NCBI RefSeq assembly: GCF_000783395.1
Contig: NZ_JSFK01000026.1
Span: 1 to 64,000, forward strand
Reading direction: 5' to 3'
DNA length: 64,000 nucleotides
DNA from: Pseudomonas chlororaphis
GTDB lineage: Bacteria > Pseudomonadota > Gammaproteobacteria > Pseudomonadales > Pseudomonadaceae
Below the pieces are notes generated by a model. The model was not told the DNA's origin, did no database searches, and was given only the letters and a program-made list of their open reading frames with translations. The translations under genes were made by a program, and so were the position numbers. Of this stretch, positions 8,489-17,433 are shown piece by piece (position 1 is the stretch's first letter; the number at the start of each line of letters is the position of its first letter).

Positions 8489-11074
8489 ATGTCCTCACGC
8501 CTTACCCGCCAGACTTCCTCCCCTTCTCGCGTCTTGTCGCTGCTGACCGCTGCCATTCTGATGGCCGGCACCGCGCCACTGATGGCTGCCACCGAGCAGC
8601 CGTCGCGCAACATGGGCGATTACTCGTTCTCCATCGGCCAGCAGCCGCTGGTGTCGGCACTCAACGCCTTCACCGCCGTGACCGGTTGGCAGGTCGGCTT
8701 GCCGGCAGAACTGGGTCAGGGCGTGTCGTCGCCGGGCGTGCGTGGCTCGCTGCCACCGGAAAAAGCCCTGGAGCGTCTGTTGGTGGGGACCAACCTGAGC
8801 TTCCGCAAAATCAGCAACAACAACGTCGTTCTGGAAAAGCGCAACAACAGCGGCACACTCAACCTCGATCAGGTGACCATCAGCGCCACCCGTCAGGAGC
8901 AGTCGGTCAACAGCGTACCGGCCACTGTCACCGTGCAGACCCGCCAGGATCTGGACCGCAACAACGTCAACACCATCAAGGATCTGGTGCGTTATGAGCC
9001 GGGTGTTTCCGTCGGCGGCGCCGGTCAGCGTGGCGGCATCAGCGGCTACAACATTCGCGGCATCGACGGTGATCGCATCCTGACTCAGGTTGATGGCGTG
9101 GAAGTGCCGGACGGTTTCTTCAACGGCCCGTACGCCAAGACCCAGCGCAATTACGTTGACCCGGAAATCGTCAAACGCGTGGAAATCCTCCGTGGCCCGG
9201 CCTCGGTGCTCTACGGCAGCAACGCCATCGGCGGCGCCGTCAGCTACTACACCCTCGATGCCGACGACATCATCAAGCCCGGCAAAGACGTCGGTGCCCG
9301 ACTGAAAACCGGTTACAGCTCCGCCGATGACAGCTGGCTGAAGTCCGCCACCGTCGCCGGCCGCGACGATCAGTTCGACGGCTTGCTGCACTACAGCCAG
9401 CGTGACGGTCACGAAACCGATTCCTACGGCAGCAACAATGGCACTGGCCTTGAGCGCACCGCCGCCAACCCGGAAGACGTCAACGCCTACAACGTGCTGG
9501 CCAAGATCGGCTGGAACTACAACGAAGATTCGCGTCTGGGCCTGACCTACGAAAAGTACAAGGATGACCGCGACACCGATCAGAAAAGTGCCTACGGCGG
9601 CCCGTATTTCAATGGCGCCCCGACCATTCCCGACAGCGTACTGCCCGGCGGCATGTACCAATGGCGCACCGGCAACGACACGATCACCCGTGAGCGTTTC
9701 GGCATCGAGCACTCGTTCGCCCTCGACAGCCTGCTGGTCGATAACGTGAAGTGGAGCCTCAACCACCAGATCGCCAAGACCGACCAGAGCACCACCGAGT
9801 TCTACTACCCGATCACCCGCAAAGTGCTGCGTACTCGCGACACCATTTACGAAGAGAAACAGTGGGTCTTCGATGCGCAACTGGACAAGGCGTTCGCCAT
9901 CGGCGACACCGATCACGTGCTGACTTACGGCACCACCATCAAGCAGCAGAAAGTCACCGGCTCGCGCAGCGGCGACGGCACCTGCCTGGCCGTCGGTCGT
10001 GGCTGCACCGCCATTGGTGCAACCAGTACTGCTGACGTATTGGCCAAAGCCACCGACTTCCCGGACCCGACCATCAACACCTACAGCGTGTTCGCTCAGG
10101 ATCAGATCAGCTGGAACAACTGGACCTTCCTGCCGGGCCTGCGCTACGACTACACCCAGCTCAAGCCGCACATCACTCAGGAATTCCTCAACACCGTGGC
10201 AGCTGACGGCCAAGGCACGGTCAGCGACAAGAACAAGACCTGGCACAAAGTCTCGCCGAAATTCGGCCTGACCTATGCCCTGACCGAGAACTACACCTGG
10301 TACGGTCAGTACGCTGAAGGCTTCCGCACCCCGACCGCGAAAGCCCTGTACGGCCGCTTCGAAAACACCACCACCGGCTACAGCGTGGCGCCGAACCCGG
10401 ACCTCGAACCGGAGAAAAGCAAAAGCTATGAAACCGGTCTGCGCGGCAACTTCGAACACGGTTCGTTCGACGTGGCAGTGTTCTACAACAAGTACCGCGA
10501 CTTCATCAACGAAGACGCTGTGACCCCGGGCCGCAACGAGCTGACCTTCCAGTCGGCCAACATCAAGCACGCCACCATCAAGGGCGCGGAAGTCAAAGGT
10601 CGCCTGAATCTGGATGCGTTCGGCGCGCCGCAAGGCCTCTACACCCAAGGTTCTATTGCCTACGCCTACGGTCGCAACAACGACAACGGCGAGCCGATCA
10701 ACAGCGTCAACCCGCTGACCGGCGTGTTCGGTCTGGGTTACGACCAGGACAACTACGGCGGCCTGCTGAGCTGGACCGTGGTGAAGAAAAAGGATCGCGT
10801 CGACGACAGCAACTTCAAGTCGCCGGATGGCGTCAGCAGCCAATTCAAAACCCCGGGCTTCGGCATACTTGATCTGGCCGGTTATTACAAAGTCACCGAC
10901 GACGTCACCGTCAGCGGCGGCATCTACAACCTGACCGACAAGAAATACTGGCTGTGGGATGACGTGCGCGGTTACGACAGCGTCGGCGAAGCGTCGGTGA
11001 CGCAACCGGCCAACCTCGACCGCCTGACCCAACCGGGCCGCAACTTCGCGATCAATCTGATCTGGGACATCTGA
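8489..11074 (+). CDS. TonB-dependent heme receptor with N-terminal signalling domain
   Basis: An 861-residue outer-membrane receptor. After a signal peptide ending near LMA come an STN signalling domain (about residues 40-120), a TonB-box-like segment DQVTISAT, a plug with NIRGIDGDRI and RVEILRGPASVLYGSNAIGGA, and a 22-strand barrel ending in Trp-Asp-Ile. GFRTP (about residue 612) and NPDLEPEKS (about 636) match the FRAP and NPNL motifs of heme/hemoglobin receptors. The ATG at 8489 has GGAG nine bases upstream, unlike the GTG 21 bases earlier. The STN domain would contact the anti-sigma factor just upstream. Heme oxygenase follows after a terminator. No hemophore gene is adjacent, which favours Hxu over Has. 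Confidence 0.9.
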   Translation: MSSRLTRQTSSPSRVLSLLTAAILMAGTAPLMAATEQPSRNMGDYSFSIGQQPLVSALNAFTAVTGWQVGLPAELGQGVSSPGVRGSLPPEKALERLLVGTNLSFRKISNNNVVLEKRNNSGTLNLDQVTISATRQEQSVNSVPATVTVQTRQDLDRNNVNTIKDLVRYEPGVSVGGAGQRGGISGYNIRGIDGDRILTQVDGVEVPDGFFNGPYAKTQRNYVDPEIVKRVEILRGPASVLYGSNAIGGAVSYYTLDADDIIKPGKDVGARLKTGYSSADDSWLKSATVAGRDDQFDGLLHYSQRDGHETDSYGSNNGTGLERTAANPEDVNAYNVLAKIGWNYNEDSRLGLTYEKYKDDRDTDQKSAYGGPYFNGAPTIPDSVLPGGMYQWRTGNDTITRERFGIEHSFALDSLLVDNVKWSLNHQIAKTDQSTTEFYYPITRKVLRTRDTIYEEKQWVFDAQLDKAFAIGDTDHVLTYGTTIKQQKVTGSRSGDGTCLAVGRGCTAIGATSTADVLAKATDFPDPTINTYSVFAQDQISWNNWTFLPGLRYDYTQLKPHITQEFLNTVAADGQGTVSDKNKTWHKVSPKFGLTYALTENYTWYGQYAEGFRTPTAKALYGRFENTTTGYSVAPNPDLEPEKSKSYETGLRGNFEHGSFDVAVFYNKYRDFINEDAVTPGRNELTFQSANIKHATIKGAEVKGRLNLDAFGAPQGLYTQGSIAYAYGRNNDNGEPINSVNPLTGVFGLGYDQDNYGGLLSWTVVKKKDRVDDSNFKSPDGVSSQFKTPGFGILDLAGYYKVTDDVTVSGGIYNLTDKKYWLWDDVRGYDSVGEASVTQPANLDRLTQPGRNFAINLIWDI

Positions 11075-11083
11075 TCCGGCGAA

Positions 11084-11125
11084 CCTCACTGCGCGTGTTC
11101 AGGCACTGCGCAGTGAGGTTTTTTT
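11084..11125 (+). terminator. Rho-independent terminator after the heme receptor
   Basis: A perfect 11-base-pair stem, CCTCACTGCGC with GCGCAGTGAGG, a 13-base loop and seven T. It separates the receptor from the heme oxygenase gene, so the latter probably also has its own start signal or depends on read-through. Confidence 0.85.
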
Positions 11126-11185
11126 ACGCTTGCACGTCTTCTTGTTCGTCTCGTTATCAAGCGCCTCTTTTATCAAGGACATGTC

Positions 11186-11782
11186 ATGACCACTTCGGAA
11201 AAAGCCCTGCGTTCACAACGCCTGAACCAGATCACCCACGAGCCGCACAGCAAGCTCGACGCCCTGGTCAAAGCCCACGCGCCGTTCGAGACCCGCGCCA
11301 ATTTCGCCCGTTTCGTCGTCGCGCAGTACCTGTTCCAGTCGGAACTGGTCGAGCTGTACAACGACGCTGAACTGACCGCCATCGTGCCTGATCTGCCGGC
11401 CCGTTGCCGTGCCGAAGCGGCCAAGGCTGACTTGGCTGATCTGGACACCGAAGTGCCGGCACCGGTCGCCGGCGCGGTGAAAAACCCGAGCAAGGCTCGC
11501 GCACTGGGCTGGATTTTCGTTTCCGAAGGTTCGAAGCTCGGTGCGGCATTCCTGATCAAACGCGCGGTGGCGCTGGAGCTGAGCGAAACCTTCGGTGCCC
11601 GTCACCTGGGTGAGCCTGAAGGTGGCCGTGCCGAAGGCTGGAAAAGCTTCGTGCGTACCCTCGATTCGCTGCAGTTCAGCGCTGAAGAAGAAGCTGAAGT
11701 GGAGCAAGGCGCGATAGACGCGTTCAACCGTTTCACCGTGCTGCTGGAACAGGCTTACGCCACCGAAGCTGAACCTGCCTGA
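11186..11782 (+). CDS. hemO: Heme oxygenase (HemO/PigA family)
   Basis: Cytoplasmic heme cleavage to biliverdin, CO and iron. The 198 residues align closely by eye with P. aeruginosa PigA: SQRLN, the proximal His at residue 21 in NEPH-like THEPH, NFARFV.AQYLFQ, GW.FVSEGSKLGAAFL and GARHL.EPEGGRA.GWKSF. Asn14 and Lys29 correspond to PigA Asn19 and Lys34, residues tied to its unusual beta/delta cleavage, so the product is probably beta/delta- rather than alpha-biliverdin. It sits immediately downstream of the heme receptor, which completes a sense-import-degrade module. Confidence 0.93.
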   Translation: MTTSEKALRSQRLNQITHEPHSKLDALVKAHAPFETRANFARFVVAQYLFQSELVELYNDAELTAIVPDLPARCRAEAAKADLADLDTEVPAPVAGAVKNPSKARALGWIFVSEGSKLGAAFLIKRAVALELSETFGARHLGEPEGGRAEGWKSFVRTLDSLQFSAEEEAEVEQGAIDAFNRFTVLLEQAYATEAEPA

Positions 11783-11799
11783 CACAACACACATCCCCC

Positions 11800-11877
11800 T
11801 GTAGGAGCTGCCGAAGGCTGCGATCTTTTGATGTTGTTTTCAAGATCAAAAGATCGCAGCCTTCGGCAGCTCCTACA
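11800..11877. repeat. Paired REP palindrome, GTAGGAGCTGCCGAAGGC type
   Basis: Inverted copies of TGTAGGAGCTGCCGAAGGCT with GCGATCTTTTGAT-like inner arms form one long hairpin between hemO and the DUF454 gene. A second copy lies between ruvC and yebC. Confidence 0.85.
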
Positions 11878-11935
11878 GGGGAACTGCGTAAGCCTGTAAG
11901 ATCTCCATTCCGCTTCAGAAGCCACCGCGTAGCCC

Positions 11936-12325
11936 ATGCCGCAACCCGCCTCCTCGAAACTCGCCCGCGTGCTGTTCGGCCTCTTGGCCTACGTCAGCCT
12001 TGGCATCGGCCTGATCGCCATCGTCGTGCCCGGCCTGCCGACCACCGAGTTCATCCTCCTCGCCGCCTGGGCCGCGACCCGCAGTTCGCCGCGCCTGAGT
12101 GCCTGGCTGGAAAACCATCGGCTGTTCGGGCCGATCCTCAGCAATTGGCGCAACGGTAAGATCATCGCGCGCAAGGCCAAAGTCAGCGCGACAGTGAGCA
12201 TGTTGCTTTGCGCGACGTTAATGCTGGTGATGCTCGATCACGGCTGGCCGGTCTATCTGGCGATTGCCGGGATGAGCCTGGGCAATCTGTGGATCTGGTC
12301 GCGCCCGGAATCGATTCCCGCGTGA
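11936..12325 (+). CDS. DUF454 (YbaN-type) inner-membrane protein
   Basis: A 129-residue protein with two hydrophobic blocks: residues about 10-32, containing the family motif GIGLIAIVVPGLPTTEF, and about 80-110. Between them lies the basic stretch WLENHRLFGPILSNWR, typical of the YbaN/DUF454 family. The function of this family is not established. It lies downstream of the heme cluster but is separated by a REP hairpin, so a link to heme use would be speculation. Confidence 0.8.
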   Translation: MPQPASSKLARVLFGLLAYVSLGIGLIAIVVPGLPTTEFILLAAWAATRSSPRLSAWLENHRLFGPILSNWRNGKIIARKAKVSATVSMLLCATLMLVMLDHGWPVYLAIAGMSLGNLWIWSRPESIPA

Positions 12326-12538
12326 ACCCGCCCTCGTCTCCACACTGAAACATCCCTGTAATTATTCGCTTTTTCAGCACATTTACCTGCGCAAACGTTT
12401 AGCGTCGACCGTCCGTCGGCACGCGCCTCATGCCCTCTCGCCTCGCGCCGATGAGCATTGAATGGCGCTGAATGGATTTGGCGAACCGGATAGTTCATAT
12501 CCGCCTGCCACCCGTTTATTCATTCGCGAGATCGCCCC
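12326..12538. other. Intergenic region before the chemoreceptor
   Basis: 213 bases without a gene. I looked for a FliA-type flagellar promoter and did not see a convincing one; GCCGATGAGC near 12446 resembles only the -10 half. Confidence 0.3.
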
Positions 12539-14677
12539 ATGTTCGACTCTCTGTCCATTCGCCTGAAAATCGTTCTGCTCTCCGGTCTGTGCCTGCTCGG
12601 TGTGGTTGCGCTGATCGTCGGCATGAACATCTACCAGACCAACCAGAACGACGAACTGGTCAGTGACTCGAGCAATAAATTGCTCACCGCCAGCGTGCAG
12701 AACCTGCTGCAAGCCAAAGCCGCCGAACAAGCCGTGCGGGTGCAGAAAACCTTCGGCGAAAGCCTGACGGTGATCACTGCCGTAGCGGATCAGATCAAGG
12801 ACCTGCGCGTCATGGCCGCCAAGCGTTCGCTGGACGCCGGCGCCTTGCGTGAAGAGTTGAACCTGAGCCTGAAAACCGCTTTTGAGCGCAACGACAAAGT
12901 GCTGGGCATCTGGCTGGCTTTCGAACCGAACGCTCTCGACGGCAAAGACAGCGAATTCGTCAACGACGCCGCTCGCCAGTCCAACGAAGCCGGACGTTTC
13001 GCCACCTACTGGAGCCGCGCTGCCGGCGCCTCGCTGAACACCATCATGGTCGAAGAAGACCTGACCAAAACCACCCTCAGCGTCAGCGGCACGCCGTACA
13101 ACAGTTGGTACACCTGCCCTCGCGATGCCAAGCGCACCTGCCTGCTCGACCCGTATGCCGACACGGTCGGTGGCAAGGAAATGCTCATGACGACCATTTC
13201 CGTGCCGTTGATTGTCGACGGCAAGGCCATCGGCGTGGTCGGTGTCGACATCGCCCTCGATGCCCTGCAAGCGGCCGCCGTGGATTCCCAGCGCAACCTG
13301 TTCAATAACGCCGGGCACATGCTGATCGTCTCTGGCAGCGGCGTGCTCGCTGCCGACAGTTCAGACGCCACCAAGGTCGGTAAAAAAATCAGCGACACCC
13401 TCGGTGCCGATGGCAAAGACGTGCTGCAACTGCTGACCTCTGGCACTCCGAAGATTCTTGAACAGGGCGACCTGATTCGTGCGGTGTACCCGGTCGATCC
13501 GATCGGTAACTCACGCGCCTGGGGCGTAGTCATCGACCTGCCGAAACAAGTGCTGCTGGCCGATTCGGTCAAGCTGCAAGCGGTACTCGACGATGCTCAG
13601 GAAACTGGCGTGATCACTGCGCTGCTGGTCGCTGTGATCGCCGGTCTGGTCGGCCTGTTGCTGATCTGGCTGACCGCGTCCGGGGTGACTCGTCCAATCA
13701 ACAGCGTTGCCGAGATGCTGAAGAACATTGCCAGCGGCGAAGGCGATCTGACCCAACGCCTGAACTACAGCAAGCAGGATGAACTGGGCGAACTGGTGAA
13801 CTGGTTCAACCGTTTCCTCGACAAGCTGCAACCGACCATCGCGCAGATCAAACAGAGCATCACCGAGGCGCGCGGCACCGCCGACCAGTCTTCGGAAATC
13901 GCCCGCCAGACCAGTGAAGGCATGCAGGTGCAGTTCCGCGAGATCGATCAGGTCGCCACCGCCTCCAACGAAATGAGCGCCACCGCCCACGACGTCGCCA
14001 ACAGCGCATCGAATGCCGCCAATGCCGCGAAAGGTGCCGATCAGTCGGCCAAGGACGGCATGTCGATCATCGAGCGCAGCACCCGCGACATCAACCAACT
14101 GGCCGATGAAGTCAGCAAAGCGGTGACCGAGGTTGAAGCGCTGGCGGTCAACAGCGAACAGATCGGCTCGGTGCTGGAAGTGATCCGCAGCATCGCCGAA
14201 CAGACCAACCTGCTCGCCCTCAACGCGGCGATTGAAGCCGCCCGTGCCGGTGAGAGTGGCCGTGGTTTTGCCGTGGTTGCCGACGAGGTACGCAACCTGG
14301 CCAAACGTACGCAGGATTCGGTGGAAGAGATTCGCATCGTGATCGAGCGCATTCAGACCGGCACCCGTGGCGTGGTCGCGACCATGCATTCGAGCCAGAC
14401 CCAGGCTCACAACAACGCCGGGCAGATTCGTCAGGCCGTCGATGCACTGGGCAAGATCAGCGATGCGGTGACGGTGATCAGTGACATGAACTTGCAGATT
14501 GCCAGCGCGGCGGAGCAGCAGAGTGCGGTGGCTGAAGAAGTGAATCGCAACGTTTCGGCGATTCGTACCGTGACTGAAACCCTGACCGAGCAGGCTACTG
14601 AGTCGGCAGCGATCAGCAGCCAGCTCAATGCCCTGGCCAGTCAGCAGATGAAATTGATGGATCAGTTTCGCGTCTGA
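12539..14677 (+). CDS. Methyl-accepting chemotaxis protein with dCACHE sensor
   Basis: A 712-residue transmembrane chemoreceptor. A first membrane helix lies at about residues 8-30, then a large periplasmic region with the dCACHE_1 signature around SWYTCPRDAKRTCLLDPY and MTTISVPLIVDGKAIGVVGVDIAL, a second helix at about 360-380, HAMP, and a cytoplasmic signalling domain with hairpin tip EQTNLLALNAAIEAARAGE. The Cys pair in the ligand domain (TCPRDAKRTC) could form a disulfide. There is no C-terminal CheB/R-binding pentapeptide. The ligand cannot be told from sequence. The gene stands alone, with a REP pair after it. Confidence 0.9.
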   Translation: MFDSLSIRLKIVLLSGLCLLGVVALIVGMNIYQTNQNDELVSDSSNKLLTASVQNLLQAKAAEQAVRVQKTFGESLTVITAVADQIKDLRVMAAKRSLDAGALREELNLSLKTAFERNDKVLGIWLAFEPNALDGKDSEFVNDAARQSNEAGRFATYWSRAAGASLNTIMVEEDLTKTTLSVSGTPYNSWYTCPRDAKRTCLLDPYADTVGGKEMLMTTISVPLIVDGKAIGVVGVDIALDALQAAAVDSQRNLFNNAGHMLIVSGSGVLAADSSDATKVGKKISDTLGADGKDVLQLLTSGTPKILEQGDLIRAVYPVDPIGNSRAWGVVIDLPKQVLLADSVKLQAVLDDAQETGVITALLVAVIAGLVGLLLIWLTASGVTRPINSVAEMLKNIASGEGDLTQRLNYSKQDELGELVNWFNRFLDKLQPTIAQIKQSITEARGTADQSSEIARQTSEGMQVQFREIDQVATASNEMSATAHDVANSASNAANAAKGADQSAKDGMSIIERSTRDINQLADEVSKAVTEVEALAVNSEQIGSVLEVIRSIAEQTNLLALNAAIEAARAGESGRGFAVVADEVRNLAKRTQDSVEEIRIVIERIQTGTRGVVATMHSSQTQAHNNAGQIRQAVDALGKISDAVTVISDMNLQIASAAEQQSAVAEEVNRNVSAIRTVTETLTEQATESAAISSQLNALASQQMKLMDQFRV

Positions 14678-14705
14678 CCGCGCCATTCAATCCACCACAA
14701 AACCT

Positions 14706-14794
14706 TGTGGGAGCTGGCTTGCCAGCGATGGCGGCACATCAGTCAGTACATTGTTGACTGACACTCCGCTATCGCTGGCAAGCCAGCTCCCACA
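14706..14794. repeat. Paired REP palindrome, GCTGGCTTGCCAGC type
   Basis: Inverted TGTGGGAGCTGGCTTGCCAG copies about 40 bases apart, between the chemoreceptor and the CoA-transferase genes. Confidence 0.85.
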
Positions 14795-14883
14795 GGGTCA
14801 AGTGGCAACCCTGCAATCGGTGATTTCATCTGACTCGGGATTCTTTTGCACTATCATCGCCCTCTCGCTCCGGAGGGCCTTCG

Positions 14884-16233
14884 ATGACTGATTTACTCAC
14901 GTCCATTCAAGCCGCACTCGGCTTGTCCCGCACGCCGATTGCGTTCACTGATCGTGGCGCCCTGCCCTCGGCATTCGCCGTCACTGAGCTTGCCTGCGCC
15001 AGCATGGCCGCTGCCGGTCAGGCCGTCAGCGAATTGCTCCAACAGCAGACCGGCCAGCGACCTGCCGTTGAAGTCGATCGTCGATTGGCCTCGTTCTGGT
15101 TCGCCACATCAATCCGTCCCATCGGCTGGCAAGTTCCGCCACTGTGGGATCCAGTCGCTGGCGATTACCAGACCCAAGACGGCTGGATCCGCCTGCACAC
15201 CAACGCTCCACATCACCGCGCCGCCGCTGAAAGCGTGCTTGGGCCCTGCACCGACCGTGCTGCGATGGCCGCCAAAGTCGCGCGATGGGCGAGTACAGAT
15301 CTGGAACAAGCGGTGGTCGAGGCCCATGGCTGCGCCGCCGAGATGCGCAGCTGGGCACAGTGGCAGACGCATCCGCAGGGGCTCGCGGTGAATGCCGAGC
15401 CGCTGGTGCATTGGCTTGATTCGCATGATGAACACAGCGAAGCGTGGCAAGGCTCGGTGATGCAACCGTTGGCCGGGATTAAGGTGCTGGATCTGACACG
15501 CGTACTCGCCGGCCCCACCGCCAGCCGTTTTCTCGCCGGCCTTGGCGCCAACGTGTTGCGCATCGATTCCCCGACCTGGAATGAGCCTGGTGTCGTTCCG
15601 GAAATGACCCTCGGCAAACGCTGCGCGCGGCTTAACCTGCAGGATCCGGCGGATCGCGCGGTGTTCGAAGGATTGTTGAAAGACGCCGACATTTTGCTGC
15701 ACGGTTACCGCGCCGATGCGCTGGAGAATCTCGGATTCGGCGTTGAGCGCCGTCGCCATCTGGCACCGGGCCTGATCGATGTCGCCCTCAACGCCTACGG
15801 CTGGAGTGGCCCGTGGCAGAACCGCCGGGGCTTTGACAGTCTGGTGCAGATGAGCAGCGGCATCGCCGAGGCCGGGCAGCGCTGGAAACAAGCTGACAAC
15901 CCGACGCCATTGCCGGTGCAGGCGCTAGATCATGCGACCGGGTATTTGATGGCGGTGAGTGCGCTCAGATTGCTGACTGAGCGGTTGGCGAATGGCCGCT
16001 CGGGCTCGGCGCGATTGTCGCTGGCGCGTACGGCAAAGTTGTTGATCGAGCATGGGCCGGGGACAACGCAAGCGTTGCGCGTCGAGGATGAACAGGATCA
16101 GAGCACGTCGATAGAGCAGACCCCGTGGGGCCCGGCGCATCGTTTGCAGGTGCCGGTGAAGATCAGCGGCACACCGATTCAGTGGGCGTTGCCGGCTACA
16201 AAATTGGGCTCACATCACCCTCAGTGGGCTTAA
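14884..16233 (+). CDS. Class III CoA-transferase family protein (CaiB/BaiF)
   Basis: 449 residues. The C-terminal half carries the CaiB/BaiF fold: PLAGIKVLDLTRVLAGPTASRFLAGLGANVLRI, then GKRCARLNLQDP, ADILLHGYRADALENLGFG and LNAYGWSGPW..RRGFDSLVQ. Such enzymes move CoA between carboxylic acids through a catalytic Asp. The N-terminal half (about 1-190) is a degenerate relative of the same fold, as in two-lobed members. I cannot point with confidence to the catalytic Asp and cannot name the substrate. No acyl-CoA metabolism genes lie next to it; neighbours are a chemoreceptor and alkA. Confidence 0.8.
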   Translation: MTDLLTSIQAALGLSRTPIAFTDRGALPSAFAVTELACASMAAAGQAVSELLQQQTGQRPAVEVDRRLASFWFATSIRPIGWQVPPLWDPVAGDYQTQDGWIRLHTNAPHHRAAAESVLGPCTDRAAMAAKVARWASTDLEQAVVEAHGCAAEMRSWAQWQTHPQGLAVNAEPLVHWLDSHDEHSEAWQGSVMQPLAGIKVLDLTRVLAGPTASRFLAGLGANVLRIDSPTWNEPGVVPEMTLGKRCARLNLQDPADRAVFEGLLKDADILLHGYRADALENLGFGVERRRHLAPGLIDVALNAYGWSGPWQNRRGFDSLVQMSSGIAEAGQRWKQADNPTPLPVQALDHATGYLMAVSALRLLTERLANGRSGSARLSLARTAKLLIEHGPGTTQALRVEDEQDQSTSIEQTPWGPAHRLQVPVKISGTPIQWALPATKLGSHHPQWA

Positions 16234-16236
16234 AAG

Positions 16237-16545
16237 CCCCTCACCCTAACCCTCCCGAAACGTCGGACCGCCCATAGGGAGAGGGGACCGATCGGGGAAT
16301 ATTTAAGAGATTCACCGACTTGAACGATTGGCTCGGAATCCATAATCGACTCGGTCGGCCCACTCTCTCGGAGAGAGTGGGACTGATTCGGGGATATTCG
16401 GGATATTCGGGATATTCGAGAGATTCGCCGACTTGAACGATTGGCGCTGAATCCATAATCGACTCGGTCTTTCAGGTCGATGTACAACGCAACACACCTC
16501 GGTCGGCCCCCTCTCCCTCTGGGAGAGGGCTGGGGTGAGGGCTGC
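16237..16545. repeat. Large composite CTCTCCC-type repeat island with 9-bp tandem repeats
   Basis: No gene is seen between the CoA-transferase and alkA. Outer arms CCCTCACCCTAACCC and GGGCTGGGGTGAGGGC enclose two copies of a module ending GAATCCATAATCGACTCGG (16336-16354 and 16449-16467). Between these lie an inner palindrome of CACTCTCTCGGAGAGAGTG type and three perfect GGGATATTC tandem copies plus one degenerate copy (16391-16426). Confidence 0.75.
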
Positions 16546-16569
16546 AATTTCAAGTCGAACGATGATGTA

Positions 16570-17433
16570 TCAATCAGCACGGCTCAAGGACGTCCACAAA
16601 AGCTGCGCCGCATACCCCCGATAAGGCCGCCACGCCTCAGCGCGCAACGACAATTCCCGCGCTGTCGGCCGCTTGCCTTCCAGCACTTCCAGCGCTTTCA
16701 ATAACCCGACATCACCATGGGGAAACCCATCCATATCCCGCAACTGCCGCAACGCGATGTACTGCGCCGTCCACTCGCCAATCCCGTGCAACGCCAACAA
16801 CCGCGCCACGCCACCCTCGCGATTCGGCGCAAATAACCAAGGATCATCCCGCAACGCCTGCGCCACGCCCGACAACGTGCGCCCACGACTTTTCGGCATG
16901 CCCAACGCCGCGAGATCTGCCGCTGCCAACACGTCCGCCTCGGGAAACACGTGAGTCAGCCCCGGCACGCTGGAGTCCAGCGGCGCGCCATATTGCGCAA
17001 CCAGTTTCCCCGCCAAACGAATCGCCGCCACCACCGTAATCTGCTGCCCAAGCACCGCGCGAAACGCCAATTCCAACCCGTCCCACGCACTGGGAATGCG
17101 CAACCCCGGACGCTCGGCGATCAACCGCGCCAGCAACGGATCATTCGCCAGATGCCCTTGCATCAGCGCCAGATCAGCATCCAGATCAAACATCCGCCGC
17201 AACCTGACAACGATCTCGGGCACCGCTGCCGGATCAGGAAAGTCCAGCTCGACCTCCAGCGCATCCGCCGTCCCTAGCCAGACCGAAACCCTTCCGTGAA
17301 GACCGTTTAACCCGATGCTGCGCGAATACACACCATCGCCCACGGTCTCCATCCCGATCACCGCCCGCGCCGCGAGAAACCCCAACATCGCCGCCCAGTC
17401 ATACGGCGGCGCATAGGCAAGCGACAACCTCAC
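16570..17433 (-). CDS. alkA: DNA-3-methyladenine glycosylase II (AlkA)
   Basis: Excises alkylated bases from DNA in base-excision repair. The 287-residue protein has an N-terminal AlkA_N-like half, then the helix-hairpin-helix core with LALHGIGEWTAQYIALR and the catalytic Asp at about residue 241 in FPHGDVGL. There is no fused Ada domain. The start is GTG at 17433, overlapping the arcD-like gene upstream as GTGA, so the repair enzyme appears translationally coupled to an amino-acid antiporter. That pairing is odd and may simply reflect a compact gene arrangement. Confidence 0.92.
   Translation of the reverse strand: MRLSLAYAPPYDWAAMLGFLAARAVIGMETVGDGVYSRSIGLNGLHGRVSVWLGTADALEVELDFPDPAAVPEIVVRLRRMFDLDADLALMQGHLANDPLLARLIAERPGLRIPSAWDGLELAFRAVLGQQITVVAAIRLAGKLVAQYGAPLDSSVPGLTHVFPEADVLAAADLAALGMPKSRGRTLSGVAQALRDDPWLFAPNREGGVARLLALHGIGEWTAQYIALRQLRDMDGFPHGDVGLLKALEVLEGKRPTARELSLRAEAWRPYRGYAAQLLWTSLSRAD

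Noticed and set aside
8495..11089. An 864-codon open frame antisense to the heme receptor gene
   Set aside because: High-GC codon use leaves the opposite strand open; the translation is Val/Gly/Ala-rich without domains, and the plus strand encodes a clear receptor.
12326..12538. FliA-dependent promoter for the chemoreceptor
   Set aside because: Only a -10-like GCCGATGA is seen and no TAAAGTTT at the right distance.
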